From positions 310,001-374,000 of the forward strand of contig NZ_LAKD02000001.1 of assembly GCF_000968685.2 (NCBI RefSeq): DNA of 64,000 bases, read 5' to 3'. A program made the translations under genes and the position numbers. The DNA comes from Streptomyces antioxidans (GTDB taxonomy: Bacteria; Actinomycetota; Actinomycetes; Streptomycetales; Streptomycetaceae). Positions 8,524 through 16,884 of the stretch are shown piece by piece; the first letter of the stretch is position 1; each line of letters opens with the position of its first letter. The notes under the pieces were generated by a model. It ran no database searches. It was not told where the DNA came from and worked only from the letters and a program-made list of their open reading frames with translations.

Positions 8524-9365
8524 CGGGCGCCGCCGCCCAGCCAGTCCAGGCTCTGGCCCGCCTGGCGCCGGTTGGCGCCGACCAGTTCCAGGAAGGCGTC
8601 CTGCAGGGACGGTGCCTCGCCCCGCACCTCGGCCAGCGGGCCATGGGCCCGGATCCGGCCGCTCGCGATCACCGCCACCCAGTCGCACAGCGACTCCACC
8701 AGCTCCATGACGTGGCTGGAGAAGACGACGGTCGCGCCGGAGCGGGTGTAGCGCTCCAGGACGCCGCGGATGGTCTGGGCGGAGACCGGGTCCACGCCCT
8801 CGAAGGGCTCGTCGAGGAAGAGGACTCCGGGGTTGTGGAGCAGCGCGGCGGCCAGCCCGATCTTCTTGCGCATACCGGTGGAGTAGTCGATCACCAGCTT
8901 GCTCTGGGAGCCCGCGAGATCGAGGACGTCCAGCAGCTGGGTGGCGCGCCGGTCGACCTCCGCGCCTGGCAGCCCGCGCAGCCGCCCGGTGTAGGTGAGC
9001 AGCTCCCGGCCGGATAGCCGCTCGAACATCCGCAGCCCCTCGGGCAGCACCCCGATCCGCGCCTTGACCTCGACCGGGTCCCGCCAGACGTCATGGCCGC
9101 CGATCTCCACGGTTCCCTTGTCGGGGCGCAGCAGACCGGTGATCATCGAAAGCGTGGTGGTCTTACCGGCGCCATTGGGGCCGACGAGACCGATGAACTG
9201 CCCGGCGGGCAGCTCAAGATCGATCCCGGCGACCGCGACCTGCTCCCCGTAGCGCTTCCACAGGTCGCTGACCCGCACGGCGGCGGCCCCGGAGGACGGT
9301 GACTGTGCGGCCTGGGAGGGCTGTGGCTGTGACTGTGTGTTGTCTGCTGCTTGCTCGTGCGGCAC
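8520..9365 (-). CDS. ABC transporter ATP-binding protein
   Basis: A 281-residue ATPase subunit. Walker A is GPNGAGKTT (62-70), the signature appears as YSTGMRKK, Walker B as VLFLDEPFEG, and the switch His as SSHV. The first 28 residues are a Gln/Ser/Pro-rich tail (QSQPQPSQAAQSPSS). The start is GTG 9365. First gene of the two-gene operon with the permease, whose start overlaps this stop. Degenerate signature (STGMRKK) is common in ABC-2 exporters. Confidence 0.92.
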   Translation of the reverse strand: MPHEQAADNTQSQPQPSQAAQSPSSGAAAVRVSDLWKRYGEQVAVAGIDLELPAGQFIGLVGPNGAGKTTTLSMITGLLRPDKGTVEIGGHDVWRDPVEVKARIGVLPEGLRMFERLSGRELLTYTGRLRGLPGAEVDRRATQLLDVLDLAGSQSKLVIDYSTGMRKKIGLAAALLHNPGVLFLDEPFEGVDPVSAQTIRGVLERYTRSGATVVFSSHVMELVESLCDWVAVIASGRIRAHGPLAEVRGEAPSLQDAFLELVGANRRQAGQSLDWLGGGAR

Positions 9366-9481
9366 CGGCTTACCCCGTTTTCCTGTGGGACGTCTCCCAC
9401 TGACCTATCACGCGGGGGCCGGTCCTGCCGCCCCCGCCGTCGTTCCACGATAGGGGCCGTCCCGGTGAGCGCTCCGGGAGC

Positions 9482-10147
9482 TCAGCGGCGCTCGCGGCCG
9501 CAGGCGTAGGCGAGGGCGCTCACCAGCTCCTGCGCGTCGGGCAGCCAGCGGTTGGCGGCGGTGGGCCGCCGGGCCCACTGGGCCGGGCCGCGCACGCCCA
9601 CCCGGGTCGGCGGCGCGACCAGGTAGTCGCCCTCGCCGCGGGCGGTCAGGTCGATCGCGTTCGGCGGCCAGCCCAGGTTCCGCACCAGGTCGGGGACCTT
9701 GGCGGCGGCGCCAGGGAGGACGAAGAAGAGCATCCGGCGCCCGGGGGTGCAGGTGACCGGGCCCAGCTCGACCTGGCGGCGCTCCATGCGGGCGAGCGCC
9801 AGACAGCCGGCGGACTCCGGGACGTCGAGCGCGTCGAAGGTGCGGCCGGTGGGCAGCAGGATGGAGGCGCGCGGCGTCCTGGCCCACATGCGGTGGACCA
9901 CGACCGCGCTGCCGGTGGCCTGGTTCACCCAGTCCCGGCCGACCGGATGGGCACCGGGGGCCGGGCAGTCGGCGGTCCCGCAGGAGCAGCGCTCCGCTCC
10001 GTCCACGGCCTCGAGCCAGGCGCCGGAGAGCACGTCCCAGTGCCGCTCCTCGGCGTAGCGCACCGCCGCGTCGCGCAGCCGCTCCCCGCGCTGCTGGGGG
10101 ATCTGCGAGGTTCCCGCGGGGAACCGCGTTGGTCCTGTCACGTCCAT
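9482..10147 (-). CDS. PrimPol N-terminal-domain-like protein
   Basis: About 221 residues resembling the N-terminal domain of bifunctional DNA primase/polymerase proteins (archaeo-eukaryotic primase fold) found alone in many Streptomyces. Visible features are CSCGTADCPAPGAHP, a possible zinc-binding segment, RASILLPTGRTFDALDVP in the core, and GEGDYLVAPPTR near the C-terminus. There is no helicase domain, so a stand-alone primase-polymerase activity is uncertain. ATG 10147 (MDVTGP) is preferred; a TTG at 10183 gives a longer form without ribosome-binding site. Divergent from an HTH/TPR regulator. Confidence 0.72.
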   Translation of the reverse strand: MDVTGPTRFPAGTSQIPQQRGERLRDAAVRYAEERHWDVLSGAWLEAVDGAERCSCGTADCPAPGAHPVGRDWVNQATGSAVVVHRMWARTPRASILLPTGRTFDALDVPESAGCLALARMERRQVELGPVTCTPGRRMLFFVLPGAAAKVPDLVRNLGWPPNAIDLTARGEGDYLVAPPTRVGVRGPAQWARRPTAANRWLPDAQELVSALAYACGRERR

Positions 10148-10531
10148 GGTCTCGTCCACGCAGAGGACAACTTCCGCCGTCAACGGGGGTTACGGCCGGG
10201 CCCCCGCACGGGCGGTGCCGCCGGGGGCCCGGGGTGCGCGGTGACGGCACGGCGGGGCGCATGGGTGCACGGGCGGGGGCGCGTGTGGGGTTGCGGCTGT
10301 GTAAGCGGGTAGCCACCATGCGTGACGGGCGTGCGAGTGTCCGGCGGTCATGCCGCGGCGCCAGGGGGAGGGCGGTGACGGATTCGGATCGGCGCCGTAC
10401 GCGAACGGTGCGGTCTATGTGGTCAATACGGGCAAGTTCCGCATTCGCCGTATACCTGCGATATCTGCGGGGCATCACTCAGCAACAGGACGGATACGCC
10501 GAGAACGCAAGCAGTCACTGGGGGTAATGCC
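10148..10531. promoter_or_regulatory. Divergent intergenic region
   Basis: About 380 bp between the PrimPol-like gene and the HTH/TPR regulator, with no supported gene. The right half is less GC-rich (for example GCCGTATACCTGCGATATC near 10450) and probably carries the regulator promoter. No clear -35/-10 pair can be assigned. Confidence 0.4.
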
Positions 10532-11929
10532 ATGGCCGCTAGGCCGCTTGTGGCGCGGCAGCCGAACGAACGGCTGCAGGCGCTCATCCAGGAAGCCGGC
10601 TGCTCCAACGCCGGGTTGGCGCGCAGGGTCAATATGTGCGGCGCCGAGCACGGTCTCGATCTGCGGTACGACAAGACGTCGGTGGCCCGTTGGCTGCGTG
10701 GCCAGCAGCCGCGGGGCAGGGCGCCGGGCATCATCGCCGAGGCGCTGGGCCGCAAGCTCGGCCGTACGGTCACCATCGACGAGATCGGGATGGCCAACGG
10801 CAAGAACCTCGCCTCCGGGGTCGGGCTGCAGTTCTCGCCCACCGTCCTCGGCGCGATAGAGCAGGTATGCGAGTTGTGGCGCAGCGATGTGGGGCGCCGT
10901 GACTTCCTCAGCGGCTCGACGGTCGCCGCCTCCGCGCTGGTCGAGCCCAGCCGCGACTGGCTGATCACGGGTGCGGACACCCAGGTGGCGCGCACCGCGG
11001 GCGCCCGGGTGGGGCGGTCCGACGTGGCGGCGGTGCGGGCCACCACGGACGCGCTCGTCGACCTGGACCACCGCTACGGCAGCGGCCATGTGCGCCCCGT
11101 CGTCGTCCACTATCTGAACAGCGTGGTCTCCGGGCTGCTGGCCGGGTCGTACACCGAGGCGGTCGGCCGCGAACTGTTCGCGGCCGTCGCGCGGTTGACG
11201 GAGCTGGCGGGCTATATGGCGGTCGACACCGGTCAGTCCGGCCTCGCCCAGCGCTACTACATCCAGGCGCTGCGGCTCGCCCAGGCCGCCGGGGACCGGG
11301 GCTACGGCGGCTATGTGCTCGCCGCCAGCATGAGCCATCTCGCCGCCCAACTGGGCAATCCCCGGGAGATCTCCCAGTTGGCGAAGGCCGCGCAGGAGGG
11401 CGCGCGGGGTCAGGTGCCGCCGCGTGCCGAATCGATGTTCCTGGCGGCCGAGGCGCGCGGTCACGCCCTGATGGGGGACGCGCGGGCCTGTCAGTCCGCG
11501 GCCGGGCGGGCGCTGGACGCCATGGAGCGGGCGGTGGGCAGCGGTTCGGGCTCCGTCACGGGCGACGAGCCCCCCTGGATCCGCCACTTCGGCCATGCCT
11601 ACCTCGCCGATGAGCTGGCCCACTGCCACCGCGACCTGGGCCAGGCCGAGCAGGCCGGGCGGCGCGCCCAGGAGGCCCTGGAGGGCCTTCCGGAGGGGCG
11701 GGCGCGGCGGCGGGCGATCGGGTTGCTGCTGCTGGCCACCGCGCATGTGCAGCAGCGCGAGGTGGAGCAGGCGTGCCTGGTGGGCACCCAGGCGGTGGAT
11801 CTGCTGGGCACGCTGCGGTCCAACCGGGGTGCGGAGTATCTGGACGACTTCCAGCAGCGGTTGGAGCCGTACCGGGACGAGCCGGTGGTGCGGGAGTTCG
11901 GGGCGCGGCTCCAGGTGCAGGTGGCGTGA
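10532..11929 (+). CDS. HTH/TPR developmental regulator (NsdA-like)
   Basis: A 465-residue cytosolic protein. Residues 10-60 form an atypical helix-turn-helix (NAGLARRVNMCG, TSVARWLRGQQPRG) and the C-terminal two thirds form TPR-like helices (AQRYYIQALRLAQAAGD, AQLGNPREISQLAKAAQEGA). Between them lies the WRSDVGRRDFLSGS linker characteristic of the Streptomyces NsdA-type family, which controls differentiation and antibiotic production. The assignment to the family is by pattern; the exact orthologue is not claimed. ATG 10532 is preceded by GGGGG at 10518. Confidence 0.82.
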   Translation: MAARPLVARQPNERLQALIQEAGCSNAGLARRVNMCGAEHGLDLRYDKTSVARWLRGQQPRGRAPGIIAEALGRKLGRTVTIDEIGMANGKNLASGVGLQFSPTVLGAIEQVCELWRSDVGRRDFLSGSTVAASALVEPSRDWLITGADTQVARTAGARVGRSDVAAVRATTDALVDLDHRYGSGHVRPVVVHYLNSVVSGLLAGSYTEAVGRELFAAVARLTELAGYMAVDTGQSGLAQRYYIQALRLAQAAGDRGYGGYVLAASMSHLAAQLGNPREISQLAKAAQEGARGQVPPRAESMFLAAEARGHALMGDARACQSAAGRALDAMERAVGSGSGSVTGDEPPWIRHFGHAYLADELAHCHRDLGQAEQAGRRAQEALEGLPEGRARRRAIGLLLLATAHVQQREVEQACLVGTQAVDLLGTLRSNRGAEYLDDFQQRLEPYRDEPVVREFGARLQVQVA

Positions 11930-12165
11930 GAGACGGCCTGTGGTGGCTGATGCGGGTGTGGTGGGGGATGGGTGCTGTGAGGTGTGTTGCGTTGTGTTTA
12001 CCGGGGGTACGGATGGGGTTCATATCGCCCTCGATCGTGGTGATGTGCCCCATGTCGCGGTGACCAGTGTCTCTCCGTCCCGATGGGCTCATGGGCACCG
12101 CGCCCTCTGGGGAACCGGTAGCGTGACCCGACGATTCCGTCGTTCCGTATAACCAAGGAGTCCCG

Positions 12166-13815
12166 GTGACGCAGAGCGGTCAGGGGAATGAGCCGCGGCT
12201 TCCCGCGGTCCCGCCCGCGCAACCTGTGCGCGAGGGGGTTGTGCTCCCTGCCCAAGGGGACTACAGGCCCTCGGACGCCCAACAGGGGGCCCCGGCCGGT
12301 GGACAGGCGTGGGGGCAGCCTTGGGGGCCGCAGAGCGCTCCGGAACCGCCGCAGCATGGCCAACTGCCGCCGCAGCAGGGCCAATTGCCGCCACAGCAAG
12401 GCGAACTGCCGCCGCCGGGTGGGTTCGGCGCGCCGGGGCAGGGGGAGCTGCCGCCGCCGGGCGGGTTCGGCGCCCCGCCGCACGGGGAGTCGCCGCCTCA
12501 GGCTGGATTCGGCGCCCCGCCGCCCGAGGCGCAGCCGTACGGGCAGCAGCAGGGCTGGACGGCTCCGGAGAGACCGGCTCAGCCGCCGTACAACGCCCAC
12601 CAGCCGCCGTACAACGCCCAGCCGCCGTACGACGTCCAGCCGCCGTACCCGCCCCAGCAGCAGCCGTACCAGGCCGCCGACGAGACCCAGGTGATACCGC
12701 CGCAGCCCGCGGGGGACGCGGACGCGACCCAGGTCATGCCCCCGGTCCCGGGTGAGTCCCGGCCGCCCCTGGACACCCCGACGACCACGCTCGCCCAGAT
12801 CAGGAGCGCACCGCTGCCGCCCGAGAACCGGCCCGAGTCACCGGCCGAGTCCACCACCCAGCTGCGCGCCGTCCGCCCCGGCCACCGGGGCGCCCACCGC
12901 CAGCCCCCCGCGGCGGCCGAGGAGACCGCGGTGCTCCCGCCCACGCCCGCCGCGTCCGCGCCGATTCCTGAGCGGCCCGGCAGCGCCCCGTACGCGATCC
13001 GTCCCGGCCGCCCCGGGGACCGGCCGCCGCCCTCGGAGTTCGACGGTCTGTTCCGCGACGCGGGCGGTGGCGGTGCCGGTGCCGCCGATGAGACCCAGCG
13101 ATTCCCGCAGTTCGGCCCGGACGTTCCGCAACCGCCGAACGGCGGTCACGGGGACGGCGGCGGCTATGACGGTCATGGTGGCGGTGGACGGCGCCAGATG
13201 TCGCGGGGCGTGATCATCGGCATTGTGGTGGTGGCGAGCTGCGCCGTCGCCGGACTCGCCGCGGGAGCCGTGCTCAGCATGGGCGGCGACGACGGTAAGG
13301 ACAACTCGACGCTGAGCAGCTCCTCGCCGAGCGCGGCGGAGTCGACCAAGGCCGCCGACCCCGTCGAGACGCAGGCGAAGGCGCTGGACGCGCTGCTCGG
13401 CGACAGCAACAACAGCCGCTCCTCGGTGATCAAGGCCGTGGACAACATCAAGTCCTGCAAGGACCTGACCACCGCGGCGTCCGATCTGCGGACGGCCGCG
13501 GGCCAGCGCAATGACCTGGTGACCCGGCTGGGCAAGCTGTCGGTGGACAAGCTGCCCGATCACGCGCGGCTGACCGCGTCCCTCACCAAGGCGTGGAAGT
13601 CCTCGGCCAGGGCCGACAACGAGTACGCGGCCTGGGCCGACCAGGTCGGCGGCAAGAAGGGCTGTCCCAAGGGCAAGGCCCGCCGTACGCCCCGGGTCGG
13701 GGCGGCCGAGCGGGCGAGCGGCGAGGCGACCCAGGCCAAGAAGACGGCCTCGGGGCTGTGGAACCCGATCGCCTCCCAGTACGGCCTCACCGCGCGCCAG
13801 GCCACCGACCTGTGA
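12166..13815 (+). CDS. Pro/Gln-rich single-pass membrane protein with TQ motifs
   Basis: A 549-residue protein of unknown function. Residues 1-345 are cytoplasmic, low-complexity and Pro/Gln/Gly-rich, with tandem repeats QLPPQQG (66-78), ELPPPGGFGAP (80-104) and QPPYNA (139-160). Five acidic-Thr motifs occur: ETQ 173-175, ATQ 187-189, TTQ 230-232, ETA 253-255 and ETQ 309-311, of the kind phosphorylated by PknB-type kinases and bound by FHA domains. One membrane helix spans about 349-371. The outer domain (about 180 residues) is helical and has two Cys (IKSCKDL, KKGCPKG). GTG 12166 follows AAGGAG. Convergent with the receptor lipoprotein. Confidence 0.8.
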   Translation: MTQSGQGNEPRLPAVPPAQPVREGVVLPAQGDYRPSDAQQGAPAGGQAWGQPWGPQSAPEPPQHGQLPPQQGQLPPQQGELPPPGGFGAPGQGELPPPGGFGAPPHGESPPQAGFGAPPPEAQPYGQQQGWTAPERPAQPPYNAHQPPYNAQPPYDVQPPYPPQQQPYQAADETQVIPPQPAGDADATQVMPPVPGESRPPLDTPTTTLAQIRSAPLPPENRPESPAESTTQLRAVRPGHRGAHRQPPAAAEETAVLPPTPAASAPIPERPGSAPYAIRPGRPGDRPPPSEFDGLFRDAGGGGAGAADETQRFPQFGPDVPQPPNGGHGDGGGYDGHGGGGRRQMSRGVIIGIVVVASCAVAGLAAGAVLSMGGDDGKDNSTLSSSSPSAAESTKAADPVETQAKALDALLGDSNNSRSSVIKAVDNIKSCKDLTTAASDLRTAAGQRNDLVTRLGKLSVDKLPDHARLTASLTKAWKSSARADNEYAAWADQVGGKKGCPKGKARRTPRVGAAERASGEATQAKKTASGLWNPIASQYGLTARQATDL

Positions 13816-13851
13816 CCGGACGGCCGGGGCGGCGGCACCCTCCCCGGCCCA

Positions 13852-13921
13852 GCCCGTGGCTCGGTCCGTAAGGGCGCAACCGCGGCTGAGCCCGTAGGGG
13901 CCCGGCCCGTGGCTCAGTCCG
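13852..13921. repeat. 17-bp direct repeat at a convergent gene end
   Basis: GCCCGTGGCTCGGTCCG at 13852-13868 and GCCCGTGGCTCAGTCCG at 13905-13921 differ at one base. The second copy contains the stop codon of the receptor lipoprotein gene. Confidence 0.6.
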
Positions 13922-15224
13922 CCGGGTGGTAGCGCTCCAGGATCTTGGACACGTTGACGAAGCCCTTGCGCACCGCCACCAGTTGGCCGTCGCGCACCAT
14001 CTGGTAGGTGACGTCCGCGTTGACGATCCGCGAGTAGTTGGGCACGTGCAGCGTGTCGCCGTAGCCCCAGCGCAGCGTCGGCGTCAGCCCGCCGGTGTCG
14101 ACCGCGTGGCCGTTGTCCAGCGCGTCGCGCACGGTGCGGGCGCTGATGTCGTCGGCGTGCAGGGACATCAGCACCGAGCGCAGCACCGTGTAGCCGATCC
14201 AGGTGGTCTGCGTCCCGGGGTCGTCCGGATCGATGCGGTTGTCGTCGAAGGCGTACTTGCTGATGACCTTCTTCATGGAGTTCCAGCGCGGATCGTCCCC
14301 GGCCGGGTACCAGCCGGTGGCGTAGGTGCCCTCCAGGGGGCTCGAGGCGCCGCCGGTGGAGTCGATCAGGGACTGCCGGACGCCGCCGAGTATGGAGGCT
14401 ATCCGCACCTTCGGATGGTTCTCCTGCACCCGGCGGAAGGAGTCGAAGAAGGTGCCGGTGCGATTGCCGAGCGCGGCGGTGACGCAGGAGTTCTCCAGGG
14501 CCGCGCCCTGGTCGGCGGTGCCGAGGGAGCTGTCGGCGCCCACACCCTCCAGTGCGGTGGTGGCCTGCTCGCTGTAGTCGCCCGCGTCCTCGGGGGCGCG
14601 GACGTCGCGGGCGTCGGCGCGGTCGCCCGCCCTGAGGCCGGTGTTGAGCAACTGGGGGAGATCGTCGCCCGCGATGGTGTCGGGGCGCACCAGCGCGGTG
14701 CGCTCGCAGCGGGGGGCCAGCTGGCGGCCGTTGCCCACCAGCAGGGCGGCCTGGCCGCCGTTGACCGGATAGGAGTACGGGCTGTCGAACTCCTCCTGCG
14801 TCAGCCCGTAGCCGCCTATGTAGGGGATACCGGCGACCTCCAGCGGGGAGATGAAGGCCCGGCCGTACTGGCTGTACGAGCCGACGACCGCGACGGCCTT
14901 GTCCTCCTTGGCCCGCTGGGCGCACGCGGCGGCCTGGACGGCGTCATTGCGCTCGTTGCAGGTGACGATCTCGAGCTTGCGGCCGTGGATGCCGCCGGAG
15001 TCATTGACCCAGCGGGCAAATGCCTTCGCCATGGCGGGCATTCCCGGCATGTTCGTCGCTTTGGTGCCCTCGGGGGCCCAGGTCATGACGATGATGGGGT
15101 CGCTGTCGCTCTTGTTCGACAGCACCGCGCCACAGCCGGACAGCAGCGATGCGCCGACCGCCGTACACAGTGCCGCAACGGCGGCTCGGAAGGGGCGGGA
15201 GGAGGGGCGTCGCCGTCCGGTCAT
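13914..15224 (-). CDS. Branched-chain amino acid-type receptor lipoprotein
   Basis: A 436-residue substrate-binding protein of the Leu/Ile/Val type (periplasmic-binding fold I). The signal peptide ends in a lipobox LLSGC with Cys at 32. The lobe-1 start IIVMTWAPEG, the EIVTCNERNDAVQAAACA segment and AVVGSYSQYGRA fit the family. No permease or ATPase gene is nearby, so it may serve a distant transporter or act as a sensor. ATG 15224 gives a normal signal peptide; the frame is open far upstream but without one. Ribosome-binding site is weak. Confidence 0.85.
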   Translation of the reverse strand: MTGRRRPSSRPFRAAVAALCTAVGASLLSGCGAVLSNKSDSDPIIVMTWAPEGTKATNMPGMPAMAKAFARWVNDSGGIHGRKLEIVTCNERNDAVQAAACAQRAKEDKAVAVVGSYSQYGRAFISPLEVAGIPYIGGYGLTQEEFDSPYSYPVNGGQAALLVGNGRQLAPRCERTALVRPDTIAGDDLPQLLNTGLRAGDRADARDVRAPEDAGDYSEQATTALEGVGADSSLGTADQGAALENSCVTAALGNRTGTFFDSFRRVQENHPKVRIASILGGVRQSLIDSTGGASSPLEGTYATGWYPAGDDPRWNSMKKVISKYAFDDNRIDPDDPGTQTTWIGYTVLRSVLMSLHADDISARTVRDALDNGHAVDTGGLTPTLRWGYGDTLHVPNYSRIVNADVTYQMVRDGQLVAVRKGFVNVSKILERYHPAD

Positions 15225-15404
15225 GGCAAGCGAGCTTGGTGCTTCGCGAGGAACACAGCCGCTATGACAAGACAAGGGATGGTGACGTAGAGGTGAACAG
15301 CGGGGGCTGAACCGTCTCTCTGTGTGAAGAACGTACGATCGGTGATTGTGCAAGGTTCGGAGAACTCTTCCCGTCGCGCCCGTCGCTCGACCACCATGGG
15401 GGTC

Positions 15405-15842
15405 ATGCCTGTCAACGACATGCCCTGGTGGCGCTGGCGCACCAATGTGCGCTCGGCGCTGCACATGCTCTCGGATCCCGTCTTCCAGCAGGAGTGCTGG
15501 CTGGCCGGCCAGCCTGGGTACGGGGATGTGACCGACGCCGTCTACCGGCTGGTCGAGGACACCTGGCTGGACAACTGGTCCGCCGAGAAGTACGTCGGCA
15601 CGATCTTCCGTGACTCGCAGGAGGCGGCGCTGGTCGACGTCGCCGTGCTGCGGGTGCTGAGGATCATGCACCAGGTGGGCGCGGACGCTCCCGTCTCGGC
15701 GTACATCGAGCACCACGGCTGGCCGGAAGCCGTACGGGCGGCCCGCGAGGCCCATGTGCGGCTGGCCACCAACGACGGCGAGGATCCGGACATCCCACCG
15801 CGCACCCTCGAAGTGCTGGCGATCATGACGCAGGCGGTCTGA
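15405..15842 (+). CDS. Conserved hypothetical protein
   Basis: A soluble protein of about 145 residues, starting MPVNDMPWWRWRTN. It is rich in aromatic residues at the N-terminus and helical afterwards (YRLVEDTWLDNWSAEKY, VAVLRVLRIMHQVGAD). I recognise it as a conserved streptomycete family without known function. ATG 15405 has CACCAT ending seven bases before it and no Shine-Dalgarno at proper spacing, which suggests a leaderless start; ATG 15396 and GTG 15324 are alternatives. Divergent from the lipoprotein, upstream of purU. Confidence 0.75.
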   Translation: MPVNDMPWWRWRTNVRSALHMLSDPVFQQECWLAGQPGYGDVTDAVYRLVEDTWLDNWSAEKYVGTIFRDSQEAALVDVAVLRVLRIMHQVGADAPVSAYIEHHGWPEAVRAAREAHVRLATNDGEDPDIPPRTLEVLAIMTQAV

Positions 15843-15912
15843 TGTGACGCGGGCCGTCTGAACGACGTCGCGGGTGTGGGGCGCCGCCGCGGGTGTGGGA
15901 CGCTATGGAGTC

Positions 15913-16782
15913 ATGAGCGAGTCGCATCCCGTCCCCGACCAGTACGTCCTGACGCTGTCCTGCCCGGACAAGCAGGGCATCGTGCACGCCGTGTCGAGCT
16001 ATCTGTTCATGACCGGCTGCAACATCGAGGACAGCCAGCAGTTCGGGGACCGCGACACCGGGCTCTTCTTCATGCGGGTGGCCTTCCGCTCCGTCTCGCC
16101 GGTGAAGGTGGCGGATCTGCGGGCCAGCTTCGCCGCGGTCGGCGAGTCCTTCCAGATGGACTGGGAGATCCACCGCGCCGACGAGAAAATGCGCATCCTG
16201 CTCATGGTCAGCAAGTTCGGGCACTGCCTGAACGACCTTCTCTTCCGGTCGCGGATCGGCGCGCTGCCGGTCGAGATCGCCGCGGTGGTCTCCAACCACA
16301 CCGACTTCCAGGAGCTGGTGGGCTCCTACGGGATTCCGTTCCACCACATCCCGGTGACGAGGGACACCAAGCGGGAGGCCGAGGCCCGGCTGCTGGATCT
16401 GGTGCGCACGGAGCATGTGGAACTGGTGGTGCTGGCCCGCTATATGCAGGTGCTCTCCGACGACCTGTGCAAGGAGCTGTCGGGCCGGATCATCAACATC
16501 CACCACAGCTTCCTGCCGAGCTTCAAGGGCGCCAAGCCGTACCACCAGGCGCATGCGCGCGGGGTCAAGCTGATCGGGGCGACGGCCCACTATGTGACCG
16601 CCGATCTGGACGAGGGCCCGATCATCGAGCAGGAGGTCGAGCGCGTCGGCCATGGGCTCACCCCGGACCAGCTGGTGGCGGTCGGCCGCGATGTGGAGTG
16701 CCAGGCGCTGGCCCGCGCCGTGAAGTGGCACAGCGAGCGCCGGGTGCTGCTCGACGGGCACCGTACGGTCGTCTTCGACTGA
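15913..16782 (+). CDS. purU: Formyltetrahydrofolate deformylase
   Basis: A 289-residue PurU, hydrolysing 10-formyl-THF to formate and THF, which balances one-carbon pools and feeds PurT-type purine synthesis. An ACT domain occupies about 8-85 (VLTLSCPDKQGIVHAVSSY) and the formyltransferase fold about 92-285. Catalytic residues N195 and H197 (INIHHSFLPSF) and D233 (LDEGPII) are in place. ATG 15913 lies six bases after the hexamer CGCTAT, with GGAG too close to act well, so a leaderless start is possible. Length is normal for the family. Confidence 0.95.
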   Translation: MSESHPVPDQYVLTLSCPDKQGIVHAVSSYLFMTGCNIEDSQQFGDRDTGLFFMRVAFRSVSPVKVADLRASFAAVGESFQMDWEIHRADEKMRILLMVSKFGHCLNDLLFRSRIGALPVEIAAVVSNHTDFQELVGSYGIPFHHIPVTRDTKREAEARLLDLVRTEHVELVVLARYMQVLSDDLCKELSGRIINIHHSFLPSFKGAKPYHQAHARGVKLIGATAHYVTADLDEGPIIEQEVERVGHGLTPDQLVAVGRDVECQALARAVKWHSERRVLLDGHRTVVFD

Positions 16783-16791
16783 GGCCGGTCG

Positions 16792-16884
16792 CCGGGCTAC
16801 ACCGGGCTACCGGAACCGGGCTACCGGGCTCCTCTTCCTCTCTTCCTCAGAGGCGGGACAGGTCTTCCTCAGAGGCGGGACAGG
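16792..16884. repeat. CCGGGCTA repeats and 22-bp tandem duplication
   Basis: Copies of CCGGGCTA (last one truncated) begin at 16792, 16802, 16816 and 16824. They are followed by an exact 22-bp tandem duplication, 16841-16862 and 16863-16884, of TCTTCCTCAGAGGCGGGACA plus GG. The second copy holds the stop codon and last codons of the anti-sigma gene, so the first copy is a duplicated gene end. Confidence 0.8.
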
